A DNA stretch of 25,279 nucleotides from Prevotella sp. CAG:1185 (GCA_000436695.1 HF992657.1:1-25279), one strand, 5' to 3'; numbered from the stretch's first letter, positions 7,651 through 16,460 are shown. The notes: generated by a model not told the origin, from the sequence alone. Program-made: numbers and translations.

Positions 7651-7923
7651 ATGAAAATAAAAAAAGGCTTTAAACTTCGCAACGTCTGTGGAGAACATGT
7701 AATTGTTGCGGAAGGTATCGAGAACGTTGATTTCACTAATATAATAAGTATGAATGAATCTTCTGCATATTTATGGAACAACATAGCAGAATTGGATTAC
7801 TTCGATGAAAATATCCTTTCAAATCTTCTTACTGAGGAATATTCTGTTACTGCTGAAACGGCATTGAATGATTCAAAAAAGATAATACAAGACTGGTTTA
7901 AAGCAGGTATAATTGAAGAATGA
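7651..7923 (+). CDS. PqqD-like protein (RiPP precursor recognition element)
   Basis: This 90-residue protein has the full PqqD/RRE layout: N-terminal beta strands (GFKLRNVCGEHVIVAEG, then FTNIISMNESSAYLWNNI at about 28-45), then helices ending in a winged-helix part (ILSNLLTEEYSVTAETALND, then WFKAGIIEE). The N-E-S/T-A-x-x-L-W motif at 35-42 is the family hallmark. In known systems such domains bind the leader of a ribosomally made peptide and present it to modifying enzymes. No radical SAM partner such as PqqE, and no candidate precursor, was found nearby. It is the last gene before a strong terminator. Confidence 0.85.
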   Translation: MKIKKGFKLRNVCGEHVIVAEGIENVDFTNIISMNESSAYLWNNIAELDYFDENILSNLLTEEYSVTAETALNDSKKIIQDWFKAGIIEE

Positions 7924-8045
7924 ATAAAGCTTAAAATAACTACATCAGACAATTTTTTTCAGCAAAAAGCAATCAAAAAATTATACTAAATAAGTATTAT
8001 ACTGACAAATATATTCAAAGTAAAATTTATATACTCATAAAAACG

Positions 8046-8111
8046 AAATCAGTCCTCCGAGAAAATCACCAAAATATATTTAATATTGATTTCTCAAAAG
8101 ACTGATTTTTT
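8046..8111. terminator. Bidirectional terminator between the PqqD and aminotransferase genes
   Basis: The outer arms AAATCAGTC (8046-8054) and GACTGATTT (8100-8108), and the inner arms GAGAAAATCA (8059-8068) and TGATTTCTC (8087-8095, one bulge), form a long imperfect hairpin ending in TTTTTTG on the plus strand. It lies between convergent genes. Confidence 0.8.
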
Positions 8112-8128
8112 GTTTATATATTAATCAG

Positions 8129-9451
8129 CTATTTTTTCAAATTATTTTCTTCAAAAATCGCCATTCTACGATCCAACTCCTCCAATTGACGGTCTTCAAT
8201 AAATGAAGTACAAACTCTAAGTCCATTTTGGCAACTGCCGGTTGTGATCAGGCAAATGGCACTGACACCATAATACATAAGCTCATGAGCCAATTCTCCA
8301 CCAGTCATTTCTGGAAATCCTACAGTAAAATAGAATCCATCTGCTATAGGTTCGCTTAAATCTTTATCATAAACTATATAAAAGCCATGATCGGTAAATA
8401 TCTTTTTCAGTTTATGAGCACGTTCACCATAGACACTAATATCTTTTCTGAAATCATACTCGCCGTCACAAGCAGCCTTAAACATAGCAGCCATGGCATA
8501 TTGAGCGCTATGACTCGTGCCAGAAGATAAAGCATAAAGCATACGTGTTGAAAAGACTAAGCCAAACGGAAGGCCTTCATACCTTTCACCCAACTCATCA
8601 TAATGACGATGGAACAACTTATTACTAATACATACAACACCGATACGTTCACCTGCGTAGCTAAAAGCCTTACTTCCACTTATGAAAAGCATATAGTTTT
8701 CCGTATAGCGTGCAACCGTAGCTTGGTATGGAGGCTCAAAAGGAACACTTAGCTGCTTACGAAAATCCATTGCAAAATAAGCCAAGTCTTCCATTATGAT
8801 TGTATCATATTTGGTAGCAAGTTCGCCTATTATACGCAATTCATCTTCGTTAAAACATATCCACGAAGGATTGTTCGGATTACTATATACGATTGCGCAA
8901 ATGTTACCTTTACAAAGATACTCCTCTAACTTATGATAAAGTTTATCTCCCCTGTAGTCATAAACATCAAAAGTCTCATATTTTACTCCCATCACCTGTA
9001 ATTGCATTTTTTGTACAGGGAATCCAGGATCAATAAACAATACAGTATCCTTTTTAGAGTCACATTGTGAACATGTCAAAAAGGCGGCAAATGTACCTTG
9101 CATACTTCCACATACAGGAACACAGCATTCAGGCATTATATCAACACCAATAAATGCCTTAACGAAACGTGATGCTTGCAGTTTCAGTTCTGGATATCCC
9201 TGAATGTCAGGATAAGAATGAGCTATACCTTTTTTAAGCGACTCTATCTGCGCCTTAACACCAACTTCAGAAGCAGGTAAACCGGGAATGCCCATCTCAA
9301 GCTTAATAAATTCTACCCCCGATTCCTTTTCAACAGAAGCAGCAACAGACTTTACCTCGCGAATAGTAGCTTTCTCAAAGTCTTGTATGCCTAACCTTTT
9401 TATTGTATTATCAACAAGAACTTTATCGATTGGCGTTTGTTTCATATCCAA
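8129..9451 (-). CDS. PLP-dependent class I/II aminotransferase
   Basis: This 440-residue fold-type I aminotransferase moves an amino group between an amino acid and a 2-oxo acid in the cytosol. Visible motifs are SYPDIQGYPELK at 79-90, the cofactor-site SNPNNPS at 190-196, EDLAYF at 221-226, and ISGSKAFSYAGERIG at 257-271, where Lys261 is the Schiff-base lysine and Arg269 contacts the phosphate. Length is normal. It starts 14 bp after iorB on the same strand. The likely substrates are therefore aromatic amino acids and aryl-pyruvates that IorAB consumes or produces; that specificity is inferred from context. An alternative start two codons in (Met3) cannot be excluded. Confidence 0.88.
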   Translation of the reverse strand: MDMKQTPIDKVLVDNTIKRLGIQDFEKATIREVKSVAASVEKESGVEFIKLEMGIPGLPASEVGVKAQIESLKKGIAHSYPDIQGYPELKLQASRFVKAFIGVDIMPECCVPVCGSMQGTFAAFLTCSQCDSKKDTVLFIDPGFPVQKMQLQVMGVKYETFDVYDYRGDKLYHKLEEYLCKGNICAIVYSNPNNPSWICFNEDELRIIGELATKYDTIIMEDLAYFAMDFRKQLSVPFEPPYQATVARYTENYMLFISGSKAFSYAGERIGVVCISNKLFHRHYDELGERYEGLPFGLVFSTRMLYALSSGTSHSAQYAMAAMFKAACDGEYDFRKDISVYGERAHKLKKIFTDHGFYIVYDKDLSEPIADGFYFTVGFPEMTGGELAHELMYYGVSAICLITTGSCQNGLRVCTSFIEDRQLEELDRRMAIFEENNLKK

Positions 9452-9465
9452 ACTTATTTAAAATT

Positions 9466-10041
9466 CTATTTACTTTCGCTTAAACCTATATTAAGAGCTT
9501 TAATATTAGCATTTACGATATCTTCACCTTTGCGTGCAAAGACTCTACACAATGCAGCCTTAATCTCTTCATAACCAATGCCTAAAGACTTTTGTGCAGC
9601 ACCCAACAAAATCATGTTTGCAGAACGTGGCACATTATTATCCTTAGCGAGCTGTTCGATGTCGATAAATACAACATTCTTCAATTTGGAATATTCCTCT
9701 TTAATTTTCTCCATATCAGGATAATTTGGAATATTCACGAATGGAACACTTGATGTAATAATCCATCCGGTTTTTTTATTCAAATATGGGAGATAGCGCA
9801 AAGCCTCCATCGGCTCCATTGAAATAATAACATCAGCCTGTCCCTCCGCTATCAAATCACTATTTATCGGATCCGAGGAAATACGAAGATTACTTTGTAC
9901 ATCACCACCACGTTGTGACATTCCGTGAACTTCAGCCTGCTTGATATAAAGACCATCCTTTATTGCCGCTTCACCTATAATTGTCGCGATAGAAAGAATA
10001 CCCTGTCCTCCTACACCGCAAAGTATTATATCTGTTTTCAT
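9466..10041 (-). CDS. iorB: Indolepyruvate ferredoxin oxidoreductase, beta subunit
   Basis: This 191-residue subunit belongs to the 2-oxoacid:ferredoxin oxidoreductase gamma-domain family. The N-terminal GVGGQGILSIATIIGEAA at about 9-26 and the following EVHGMSQRGGDVQSNLRIS at about 38-56 are the family's signature segments. With IorA it converts aryl-pyruvates and CoA to aryl-acetyl-CoA, CO2 and reduced ferredoxin, or runs in reverse. Its start codon overlaps the iorA stop (ATGA), so the two subunits are translationally coupled. Confidence 0.9.
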   Translation of the reverse strand: MKTDIILCGVGGQGILSIATIIGEAAIKDGLYIKQAEVHGMSQRGGDVQSNLRISSDPINSDLIAEGQADVIISMEPMEALRYLPYLNKKTGWIITSSVPFVNIPNYPDMEKIKEEYSKLKNVVFIDIEQLAKDNNVPRSANMILLGAAQKSLGIGYEEIKAALCRVFARKGEDIVNANIKALNIGLSESK

Positions 10042-11651
10042 TTTGATTTATTTGCGTTTAACTTTTTTTCTCTTAAATGTCTCTGTAAAGTCTGCATACA
10101 CTCACGGCATGGTATAATAACACTCAAGCCATGATAATTTATCTCCTCACGTAACATTTTAGTTATTTCAGGCATATTCTTCGGAAGTGGAACAACAGTC
10201 TTAATATGTTCATTATCAAGTCCCAAACCTCTACAAATAGCTTCAAGCTTGTTAGTGCCGGCAGAATCCTGTCCACCAGTCATTGCTGTTGTTAGATTAT
10301 CACTAATTATTACAGTTATGTCAGAATTTTCGTTAATTGCATCAAGTAGACCTGTCATACCAGAATGAGTAAAAGTAGAATCTCCGATTACAGCAACTGC
10401 AGGCCATAACCCAGCATCAGCAGCACCCTTAGCCATAGTTATACTAGCGCCCATGTCAACTGTTGAATGCAACGAACGGAATGGTGGCAATGCTCCCAAT
10501 GTGTAACATCCTATATCTCCAAACACTCTTGCATTTTCATAATCCTTCAAAACCTCATTCAATGCAGAATATACATCTCTATGACCACATCCCTGACACA
10601 ATGCAGGTGGACGTGGAGTCACATTCTCACTTGGAGCATAACATTCGTCACACGGAATGCCTAATGCTTTCTTCACTATGTCAGGATTTAATTCACCTGT
10701 ACGTGGAAGTTCTCCTGTCAGACGTCCTTTGATTACAGCATCACCTGGCATTATTCCACGGAGCATATCCTCAATAAACGGCTGCCCCTCTTCTATAACC
10801 ATCACAGAATCACAAGATGCAGTCATCTTTCTAATCAACTCTTTCGGCAAAGGATATTGACTTATTTTTAGAACAGGATTAGGACAACCTTTAGGATAAC
10901 ATTCATTCAAATAATTAATTGCAATTCCACTTGCTATTATTCCCATTGATTTGTCCGTACCATCAACATACTGATTAAATTTACTATTCTTTGCTTCATT
11001 CTCCAACTCAGGTTGCATTGCTGTAACGATATCGTTCTTTCTGCGTGCCATTGCCGGTAGAAGAATCCAGTCTGCAGCCTTAGAATCATAATTGATATCA
11101 TTCTGCTCACGCGGTGTTTCGCAAATTTCAACGACTGCTCTACTATGAGCCATTCGTGTCGTTACACGCATAAGAATAGGTAAATGTATTTTCTCGCTAT
11201 AGTCATACGCATATTTCATCATGTCATAAGCCTCCTGTTGACTGCTTGGCTCAAGACATGGCATCATAGCAAACTTAGCATAGAATCTGCTGTCCTGCTC
11301 ATTTTGAGAAGAATGCATAGAAGGATCGTCCGCAACAAGAACAATAAGTCCACCGTTTACGCCAGTCATAGCTGAATTAACAAACGGATCGGCACAAACA
11401 TTCAGACCAACATGCTTCATACAGACGAGGGCACGTTTTCCCATAAACGACATACCGAGAGCTTCTTCCATAGCCGTCTTTTCATTAGACGACCATCTAC
11501 GATGAATGTTACGATCCTTAGCCGTTCTGGAATTCTGAATATACTCTGTAATTTCTGTTGAAGGTGTACCCGGATAGGCATACACTCCACTAAGACCGGC
11601 GTCTATCGCACCTTGTGCGATAGCCTCATCTCCCAATAAGAGTCTTTTCAT
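10038..11651 (-). CDS. iorA: Indolepyruvate ferredoxin oxidoreductase, alpha subunit (short form, no ferredoxin domain)
   Basis: This is the 537-residue TPP-binding subunit. The N-terminal pyrimidine-binding domain has AYPGTPSTEI at 25-34 and SSNEKTAMEEALG at 54-66. The C-terminal TPP domain has LCQGCGHRD at 351-359, the cofactor motif GDSTFTHSG (423-431) with its partner SDNLTTAMTGGQ (450-461). Archaeal IorA is longer and ends in a domain holding two [4Fe-4S] clusters. Here the protein ends about 75 residues after the TPP motif with only CREC at 515-518, so the CxxCxxCxxxCP motifs are absent. The stop overlaps iorB directly, so this is not a frameshift within the window. The electron route therefore needs a separate ferredoxin or another partner. 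Confidence 0.92.
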   Translation of the reverse strand: MKRLLLGDEAIAQGAIDAGLSGVYAYPGTPSTEITEYIQNSRTAKDRNIHRRWSSNEKTAMEEALGMSFMGKRALVCMKHVGLNVCADPFVNSAMTGVNGGLIVLVADDPSMHSSQNEQDSRFYAKFAMMPCLEPSSQQEAYDMMKYAYDYSEKIHLPILMRVTTRMAHSRAVVEICETPREQNDINYDSKAADWILLPAMARRKNDIVTAMQPELENEAKNSKFNQYVDGTDKSMGIIASGIAINYLNECYPKGCPNPVLKISQYPLPKELIRKMTASCDSVMVIEEGQPFIEDMLRGIMPGDAVIKGRLTGELPRTGELNPDIVKKALGIPCDECYAPSENVTPRPPALCQGCGHRDVYSALNEVLKDYENARVFGDIGCYTLGALPPFRSLHSTVDMGASITMAKGAADAGLWPAVAVIGDSTFTHSGMTGLLDAINENSDITVIISDNLTTAMTGGQDSAGTNKLEAICRGLGLDNEHIKTVVPLPKNMPEITKMLREEINYHGLSVIIPCRECMQTLQRHLREKKLNANKSK

Positions 11652-11704
11652 AATATCAGATTTAATTTAACAAGATTGGTTATTAATAAATAATAATATT
11701 GTGT

Positions 11705-12928
11705 TTATTTTATTGACACTTTCAATGGAGAATGCAAAGCATCAAGATATTCTGTTGAGCGTAATTTCCATTCATTGAATGTACGCACATCATTCTTACT
11801 CCACGCAGAACCGAAATAATATGTATATTTCTCATTCGGTTGATATGTAATAACACCAACGCCATGACCTGCATTTCCGTTAGTCGGATTATTATACATC
11901 ATCGTTTTTGTTGTCTTAACTCCGTTAGGGAACAAAACGCCGACATAAATCTGGAAATTCTGTTTTGTCGGATTATCTGTCGGATCCGCATAAAGAACAT
12001 AATTCTCGCCGCAATCAACGCTCTTTATATCCTCACTATGAAGGACAACTCCGGCAACCATCTCACAAGGTTTAGACAATCCGTCATACCACACGGTCAT
12101 CTTATTGTAATTACTTCCTTTATCAAGACTTATAACACGATGCTCAACTACATTTTTATCTGAGCCAACAGTAAAAGGATTGTAATCAAGCTGCACAGTG
12201 AAACGCAGAGGACCATTATCCAAAATCTTATAAGTTTTATAACAATAAGGCAAAATCATTTCTGTTCCAGACATAAGAGCAGGAGCTCCACAGCCGAGAG
12301 TTGGACCCACCTTATAACAATCAAGTCCATATCCGTGGTCAAAATGATATGTTGTTTCCTCTTCTACCTCAAGAGCCTCGTCAGTCTTTCCGGCCTTTTT
12401 CAACTCTTCTATTTTAGAATGGTTTGAAAGTTCAGTAACATATCGCTTGTCAACCTCCAAATCAGGCGTGTTCTTAACCCAGACATCAATACCGAAGGCC
12501 CTTTCTCCTGTACGCTGCAAAGCTGGACCATATACACGATAAGCTGTGCGGTCATTTTCCCACGCAATATCGTCAACACGCTCAGGATACTGTTTTCCAC
12601 AGACGATTGTCTTCATATCCTTCGGTGTTCCCGGAAGTATTGTAAAATCAGCCGTACCACCAGGGCGTACAGCCGCATCAATCAACAGTTTGCCGTCATA
12701 AGAAATCTGATACGCTACCTGCTGACCTAATGCATTCTTTACAATAAACTTCTCACCTTTTTTTATTCCTAATTTTGCGTAAACATCCTGAAGTCCAACT
12801 TCAACCAATTCCTGACGCTGAACATCACTCGTGTTTGTAACACTTACAATGACATTATTTGCCATCACAGACAAAGGCATCATAAGTGTACAAATAGATA
12901 AAACCCTAAAGCTTCTTAAAAAATTCAT
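11705..12928 (-). CDS. Exported DUF4861 family protein
   Basis: This 407-residue protein has a clear signal peptide (RSFRVLSICTLMMPLSVMA, cleavage near residue 23). The mature part is mostly beta-rich, with features I associate with DUF4861: SVTNTSDVQRQELVEV at the start, ENDRTAYRVYGPALQ near the middle, DHGYGLDCYKVGPTLGCG, and a C-terminal SAWSKNDVRTFNEWK. DUF4861 proteins occur in Bacteroidota, often near polysaccharide-degrading genes; I know of no settled activity for this one. It lies 32 bp after the dipeptidyl peptidase gene and 53 bp before iorA, with no obvious terminator in either gap. The family call is from memory of motifs, not a profile search. Confidence 0.7.
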   Translation of the reverse strand: MNFLRSFRVLSICTLMMPLSVMANNVIVSVTNTSDVQRQELVEVGLQDVYAKLGIKKGEKFIVKNALGQQVAYQISYDGKLLIDAAVRPGGTADFTILPGTPKDMKTIVCGKQYPERVDDIAWENDRTAYRVYGPALQRTGERAFGIDVWVKNTPDLEVDKRYVTELSNHSKIEELKKAGKTDEALEVEEETTYHFDHGYGLDCYKVGPTLGCGAPALMSGTEMILPYCYKTYKILDNGPLRFTVQLDYNPFTVGSDKNVVEHRVISLDKGSNYNKMTVWYDGLSKPCEMVAGVVLHSEDIKSVDCGENYVLYADPTDNPTKQNFQIYVGVLFPNGVKTTKTMMYNNPTNGNAGHGVGVITYQPNEKYTYYFGSAWSKNDVRTFNEWKLRSTEYLDALHSPLKVSIK

Positions 12929-12960
12929 ATTTGTAGTTTTATATTTAATAGATCCAATAA

Positions 12961-15165
12961 TTATTTCAGGTTCTTTATAAAGAACTGTGCTATCTGTCTA
13001 TATATATGATTACGCGTATTACCGCCGTAAATACTATGATTACGATTGGTATATACATTCATCTTAAAATCTTTATCCGCCTGCACAAGTGCCTCAGTAT
13101 ATTCAAAGACATTTTGAGGATGAACATTATCATCAGCAAGTCCTTGACATATCAACAACTCACCACTCATATTGTCTACACGCTTTATAGGATTAACGTC
13201 ATAGCCAGAAGGATTTTCTTTTGGCGTACGCATATATCTTTCTGTATAAACTGTATCATAAAATCTCCAGTCTGTCGGAGGAGCAACAGCAACACCAGCC
13301 TTGAATACCTTGCGGCCTTCACTCATGCTCATCAATGTATTAAATCCGCCAAAGCTCCATCCCCATATACCAATATTATTTTTATCTACATAGGGCAATG
13401 TACCAAGATACAAGGCTGTTTCAACCTGATCTTTAGACTCCAAGTCACCAATTTTCAAATAAGTGCACTTTTCAAATTCAGCACCTCTAGCTCCGGTACC
13501 ACGTCCATCAACACAAACAAGAATAAATCCTTGCTGAACAAGATATTGATCAAGTAAAGCACCCTGCCCCATCGAACCGATGTTCCAAGAATTTATAACC
13601 TGCTGGCTTCCCGGTCCACTATATTGCCACATAATTACTGGATATTTTTTACTTGAATCAAAATTTATTGGCTTGATCATTACGCCATTAAGCTGGACGC
13701 CTTCGGAAGTTTTAAAACTAAAAAATTCTTTTGAAGGTAAATTATATTCAGCAAGTTTCTTCTTCAATTCATCATTAGTAATCAAAGACACCGTTTTCTT
13801 TCCGGAATTACTATATATAGAATATTCAAACGGAGTATTTCTGTCGCTCCACTGATTTACAAAATATTTATAATCCGAACTAAACACAGCATTATTCCAT
13901 CCTTCACGAGGAGTAAGACACTCTGTTTTTCCATTCTTACCGGTAACATATACTTCCCTATTCATAGGATTCTTGCCTGCTGCCTGATAATATACATCAC
14001 CCGTCTGCTCGTCATAACCATAAACATCTGTAACATCATATTGTCCATTAGTAACCTTACGCTGCAGTTGGCCTGTCATACTATAAAGATAAAGCTGCAT
14101 GAATCCATTTCTGTCACTAGGCATTAATATGTGATTAGATGAGATATAGATATTCGACATAGCCTCTTCCTTCACATACTTAGGAACAGATTCCTTTATC
14201 AACAATTTACATACGGTGCTACGCGGATTAACTCCATAAAGGCAGAGCTGATCCTGATGACGATTCATTGTATAAACAATGATTTTTTGAGCATCAGACG
14301 TAGATTTAATACGAGGAATATATCCATCGCTGTCAAGTTGCAGCTGCATTGTACGAGTCTGATGAGCCTGAATATCATAACTCAATACTGACACAGTAGA
14401 ATTTTTCTGTCCTGCTTTGGGATATTTATAAGAATAAAGCCCTGGATATTCTGCATACTCTTTATTTTCAGGAACAAGTCCCTTGAACATTTGCAAAGAA
14501 TATGTAGGTACATCTTTCTCATCATAACGAATCCAGCACAACATACTTCCATCCGCATTAAACGTCAAAGCAGAATTAAAACCGAACTCCTCTTCGTTAA
14601 CCCAATCAGGAATACCATTAATAACCTCATTGCGTTTTCCGTCCTTCGTGACTTGACTTTCAGAATTACCATAAAGCAACTTGACCAAATAAATATTATT
14701 ATCGCGTACAAAAGCTACCTTCATTCCGTCAGGAGACCAAACAGGCGACTGCTGTGGACCATAGTCAGAAAGTTTTTCAAGCTTACGGTCTGCTATGTTG
14801 TAAATATAATAATCTGCGGTAAATGACCTGCGGTAAATTTTCTTTGAATTTGTTTGAACCAACATTTTATTACCATCAGGACTCATTATATAATTTTCTA
14901 TTTTATCTATTTTCTCACCTACAGTGTTATTAACATCAAGCAAAACACTTACCTGCTTACCTGTACGATAAGAATATTTTATGATTTTCTTGCCGTCCTT
15001 GCTTATCATTGCATAGCTCTCACCGTCAGTCATCGGTGTAACTGCACTGAGATATTCAGCAGTAAATTTTCCGTCTGCTATGTCTTTCAACGTAAGCTGA
15101 TTTCCGGAAAAAATATTATTGGCAGCAAAAAACAAAGCCGCACACATGATAAATAGCTTTTTCAT
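12961..15165 (-). CDS. Dipeptidyl peptidase IV (S9B prolyl oligopeptidase family)
   Basis: This 734-residue exported serine peptidase cuts N-terminal dipeptides, typically X-Pro. A signal peptide opens the protein (KKLFIMCAALFFAANNIFSG). The N-terminal ~470 residues form the beta-propeller, with the double-glutamate loop DWVNEEEF (Glu191-193) that grips the substrate amino group. The alpha/beta-hydrolase domain holds GWSFGGF with Ser604, ADDNVHPQN with Asp678, and NRNHSIYGG with His710. The ATG at 15165 is chosen over one nine codons upstream because it begins directly with the signal peptide and lies nearer the -7 box. Length matches periplasmic DPPIV of oral and gut Bacteroidales. It is the first gene of the minus-strand run reaching the aminotransferase. 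Confidence 0.93.
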   Translation of the reverse strand: MKKLFIMCAALFFAANNIFSGNQLTLKDIADGKFTAEYLSAVTPMTDGESYAMISKDGKKIIKYSYRTGKQVSVLLDVNNTVGEKIDKIENYIMSPDGNKMLVQTNSKKIYRRSFTADYYIYNIADRKLEKLSDYGPQQSPVWSPDGMKVAFVRDNNIYLVKLLYGNSESQVTKDGKRNEVINGIPDWVNEEEFGFNSALTFNADGSMLCWIRYDEKDVPTYSLQMFKGLVPENKEYAEYPGLYSYKYPKAGQKNSTVSVLSYDIQAHQTRTMQLQLDSDGYIPRIKSTSDAQKIIVYTMNRHQDQLCLYGVNPRSTVCKLLIKESVPKYVKEEAMSNIYISSNHILMPSDRNGFMQLYLYSMTGQLQRKVTNGQYDVTDVYGYDEQTGDVYYQAAGKNPMNREVYVTGKNGKTECLTPREGWNNAVFSSDYKYFVNQWSDRNTPFEYSIYSNSGKKTVSLITNDELKKKLAEYNLPSKEFFSFKTSEGVQLNGVMIKPINFDSSKKYPVIMWQYSGPGSQQVINSWNIGSMGQGALLDQYLVQQGFILVCVDGRGTGARGAEFEKCTYLKIGDLESKDQVETALYLGTLPYVDKNNIGIWGWSFGGFNTLMSMSEGRKVFKAGVAVAPPTDWRFYDTVYTERYMRTPKENPSGYDVNPIKRVDNMSGELLICQGLADDNVHPQNVFEYTEALVQADKDFKMNVYTNRNHSIYGGNTRNHIYRQIAQFFIKNLK

Positions 15166-15191
15166 TGTATTATTATAAATTATTTTGAGCA

Positions 15192-15199
15192 CAAAGATA
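15192..15199 (-). promoter_or_regulatory. -7 box of the dipeptidyl peptidase gene
   Basis: TATCTTTG on the minus strand fits TAnnTTTG exactly, 26 bp before the start codon. No matching -33 TTTG lies 19-21 bp upstream; that region is taken up by the divergent -7 box. Confidence 0.6.
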
Positions 15200-15211
15200 C
15201 ATAATTTTCAC

Positions 15212-15219
15212 TACATTTG
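15212..15219 (+). promoter_or_regulatory. -7 box of the radical SAM gene
   Basis: TACATTTG fits TAnnTTTG. A TTTG at 15184-15187 lies 24 bp upstream, longer than usual. The two divergent -7 boxes are only 12 bp apart, so polymerase could probably occupy one promoter at a time. Confidence 0.5.
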
Positions 15220-15279
15220 CACCGCCAATAGATTTAAAAGATATTAATGAAATTGTGCAGAAAAATTAACCGTAATTAA

Positions 15280-16221
15280 ATGATGCAGAATTTAACAAAT
15301 AAAACTACATTGCCATACAACGATTTTGGCAGCTGGATAAGATCAAAATTCCCTTATAAAATACAAAAGATATCAATAGATGCCGGATTCTCTTGTCCAA
15401 ACAGAGACGGACGAATCAGTACTGGCGGATGCACTTTCTGCAACAACAGCACGTTCAATCCTTCATATTGTGACAAAAGCAAAAGTATAATTGAACAACT
15501 GGAAACAGGCAAACGTTTCTTTAGCAGAAAATATCCAGAGATGCGTTATCTTGCATACTTCCAAGCTTACACCAATACATATGGAAGTCTTGATAATCTA
15601 AAAAAAATGTATGAGGAAGCATTAAGCACAGATGGGGTTGTTGGCCTAGTCATAGGAACACGTCCGGATTGTGTAAATGATGATATTCTTAATTACATTG
15701 AAGACTTGTCAAGACAAACATTTGTAATTGTTGAATATGGAATAGAATCTGCCAATAACGAAACGCTAAAACGTATAAACAGAGGACATACTTTTGAATG
15801 TTCACAAATTGCAATAGAAAAAACCGCATCAAGAGGAATTATCACGAGCGGACATGTAATTTTAGGACTCCCAGGAGAAGACGAAGAAGAAGATATCAGA
15901 CAAGCATCACTTATATCTCAGACAAAACTTAATATAATAAAGATACATCAGCTGCAGATTATACGCGGCACAAAACTTGAAACTGAATTCAAAGAAAACA
16001 AAATTCATGTGTATAATGTTAAAGAATATATTCATTTGCTAGCACGATATATACAACATCTCAGAAAAGACATTATCATAGAAAGATTTACATCACAATC
16101 TCCCAAAGATTTATTGATTGCTCCTGATTGGGGACTAAAGAATTATGAATTTACAAATATGTTTGTCAACTATTTAAACAACAACAATATACACCAAGGA
16201 CAATGTTATAACGAAAAATAA
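15280..16221 (+). CDS. TIGR01212/YhcC family radical SAM protein
   Basis: This 313-residue cytosolic radical SAM protein has its [4Fe-4S] cysteines in the YhcC arrangement: SIDAGFSCPNRDG with Cys39, then GGCTFCNN with Cys51 and Cys54. Further family motifs are YFQAYTNTYG at about 93-102, GLVIGTRPDC at about 122-131, IVEYGIESAN, and SGHVILGLPGED. Length is normal. The substrate of YhcC proteins is not established to my knowledge. It appears monocistronic, with a promoter divergent from the dipeptidyl peptidase gene. A 10-codon open frame ends exactly one base before this ATG. Confidence 0.88.
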   Translation: MMQNLTNKTTLPYNDFGSWIRSKFPYKIQKISIDAGFSCPNRDGRISTGGCTFCNNSTFNPSYCDKSKSIIEQLETGKRFFSRKYPEMRYLAYFQAYTNTYGSLDNLKKMYEEALSTDGVVGLVIGTRPDCVNDDILNYIEDLSRQTFVIVEYGIESANNETLKRINRGHTFECSQIAIEKTASRGIITSGHVILGLPGEDEEEDIRQASLISQTKLNIIKIHQLQIIRGTKLETEFKENKIHVYNVKEYIHLLARYIQHLRKDIIIERFTSQSPKDLLIAPDWGLKNYEFTNMFVNYLNNNNIHQGQCYNEK

Positions 16222-16460
16222 AATTATAATAATACGAAAAATAACGATATAAATATGTAATGCACACTTTCGCTTTTATTTACAAAAATTATAAATTTAA
16301 GGTCACTATACTGCCAACATTACAATAAAAGCCAGAATGTTTATAGAAAATATCACAAAACGATGTGCAATAAATAAGTAATTGGCAATAAGCCTGATAC
16401 AGAAATATAAAATACGAGTGTGCATAAAAACATCTGTATTTTTACATATAAAAAAGGTAT

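Noticed and set aside
13006..13557. Open frame of 183 codons opposite the dipeptidyl peptidase gene
   Set aside because: It lies wholly antisense to a clear S9B peptidase domain and has no recognisable motif or promoter.
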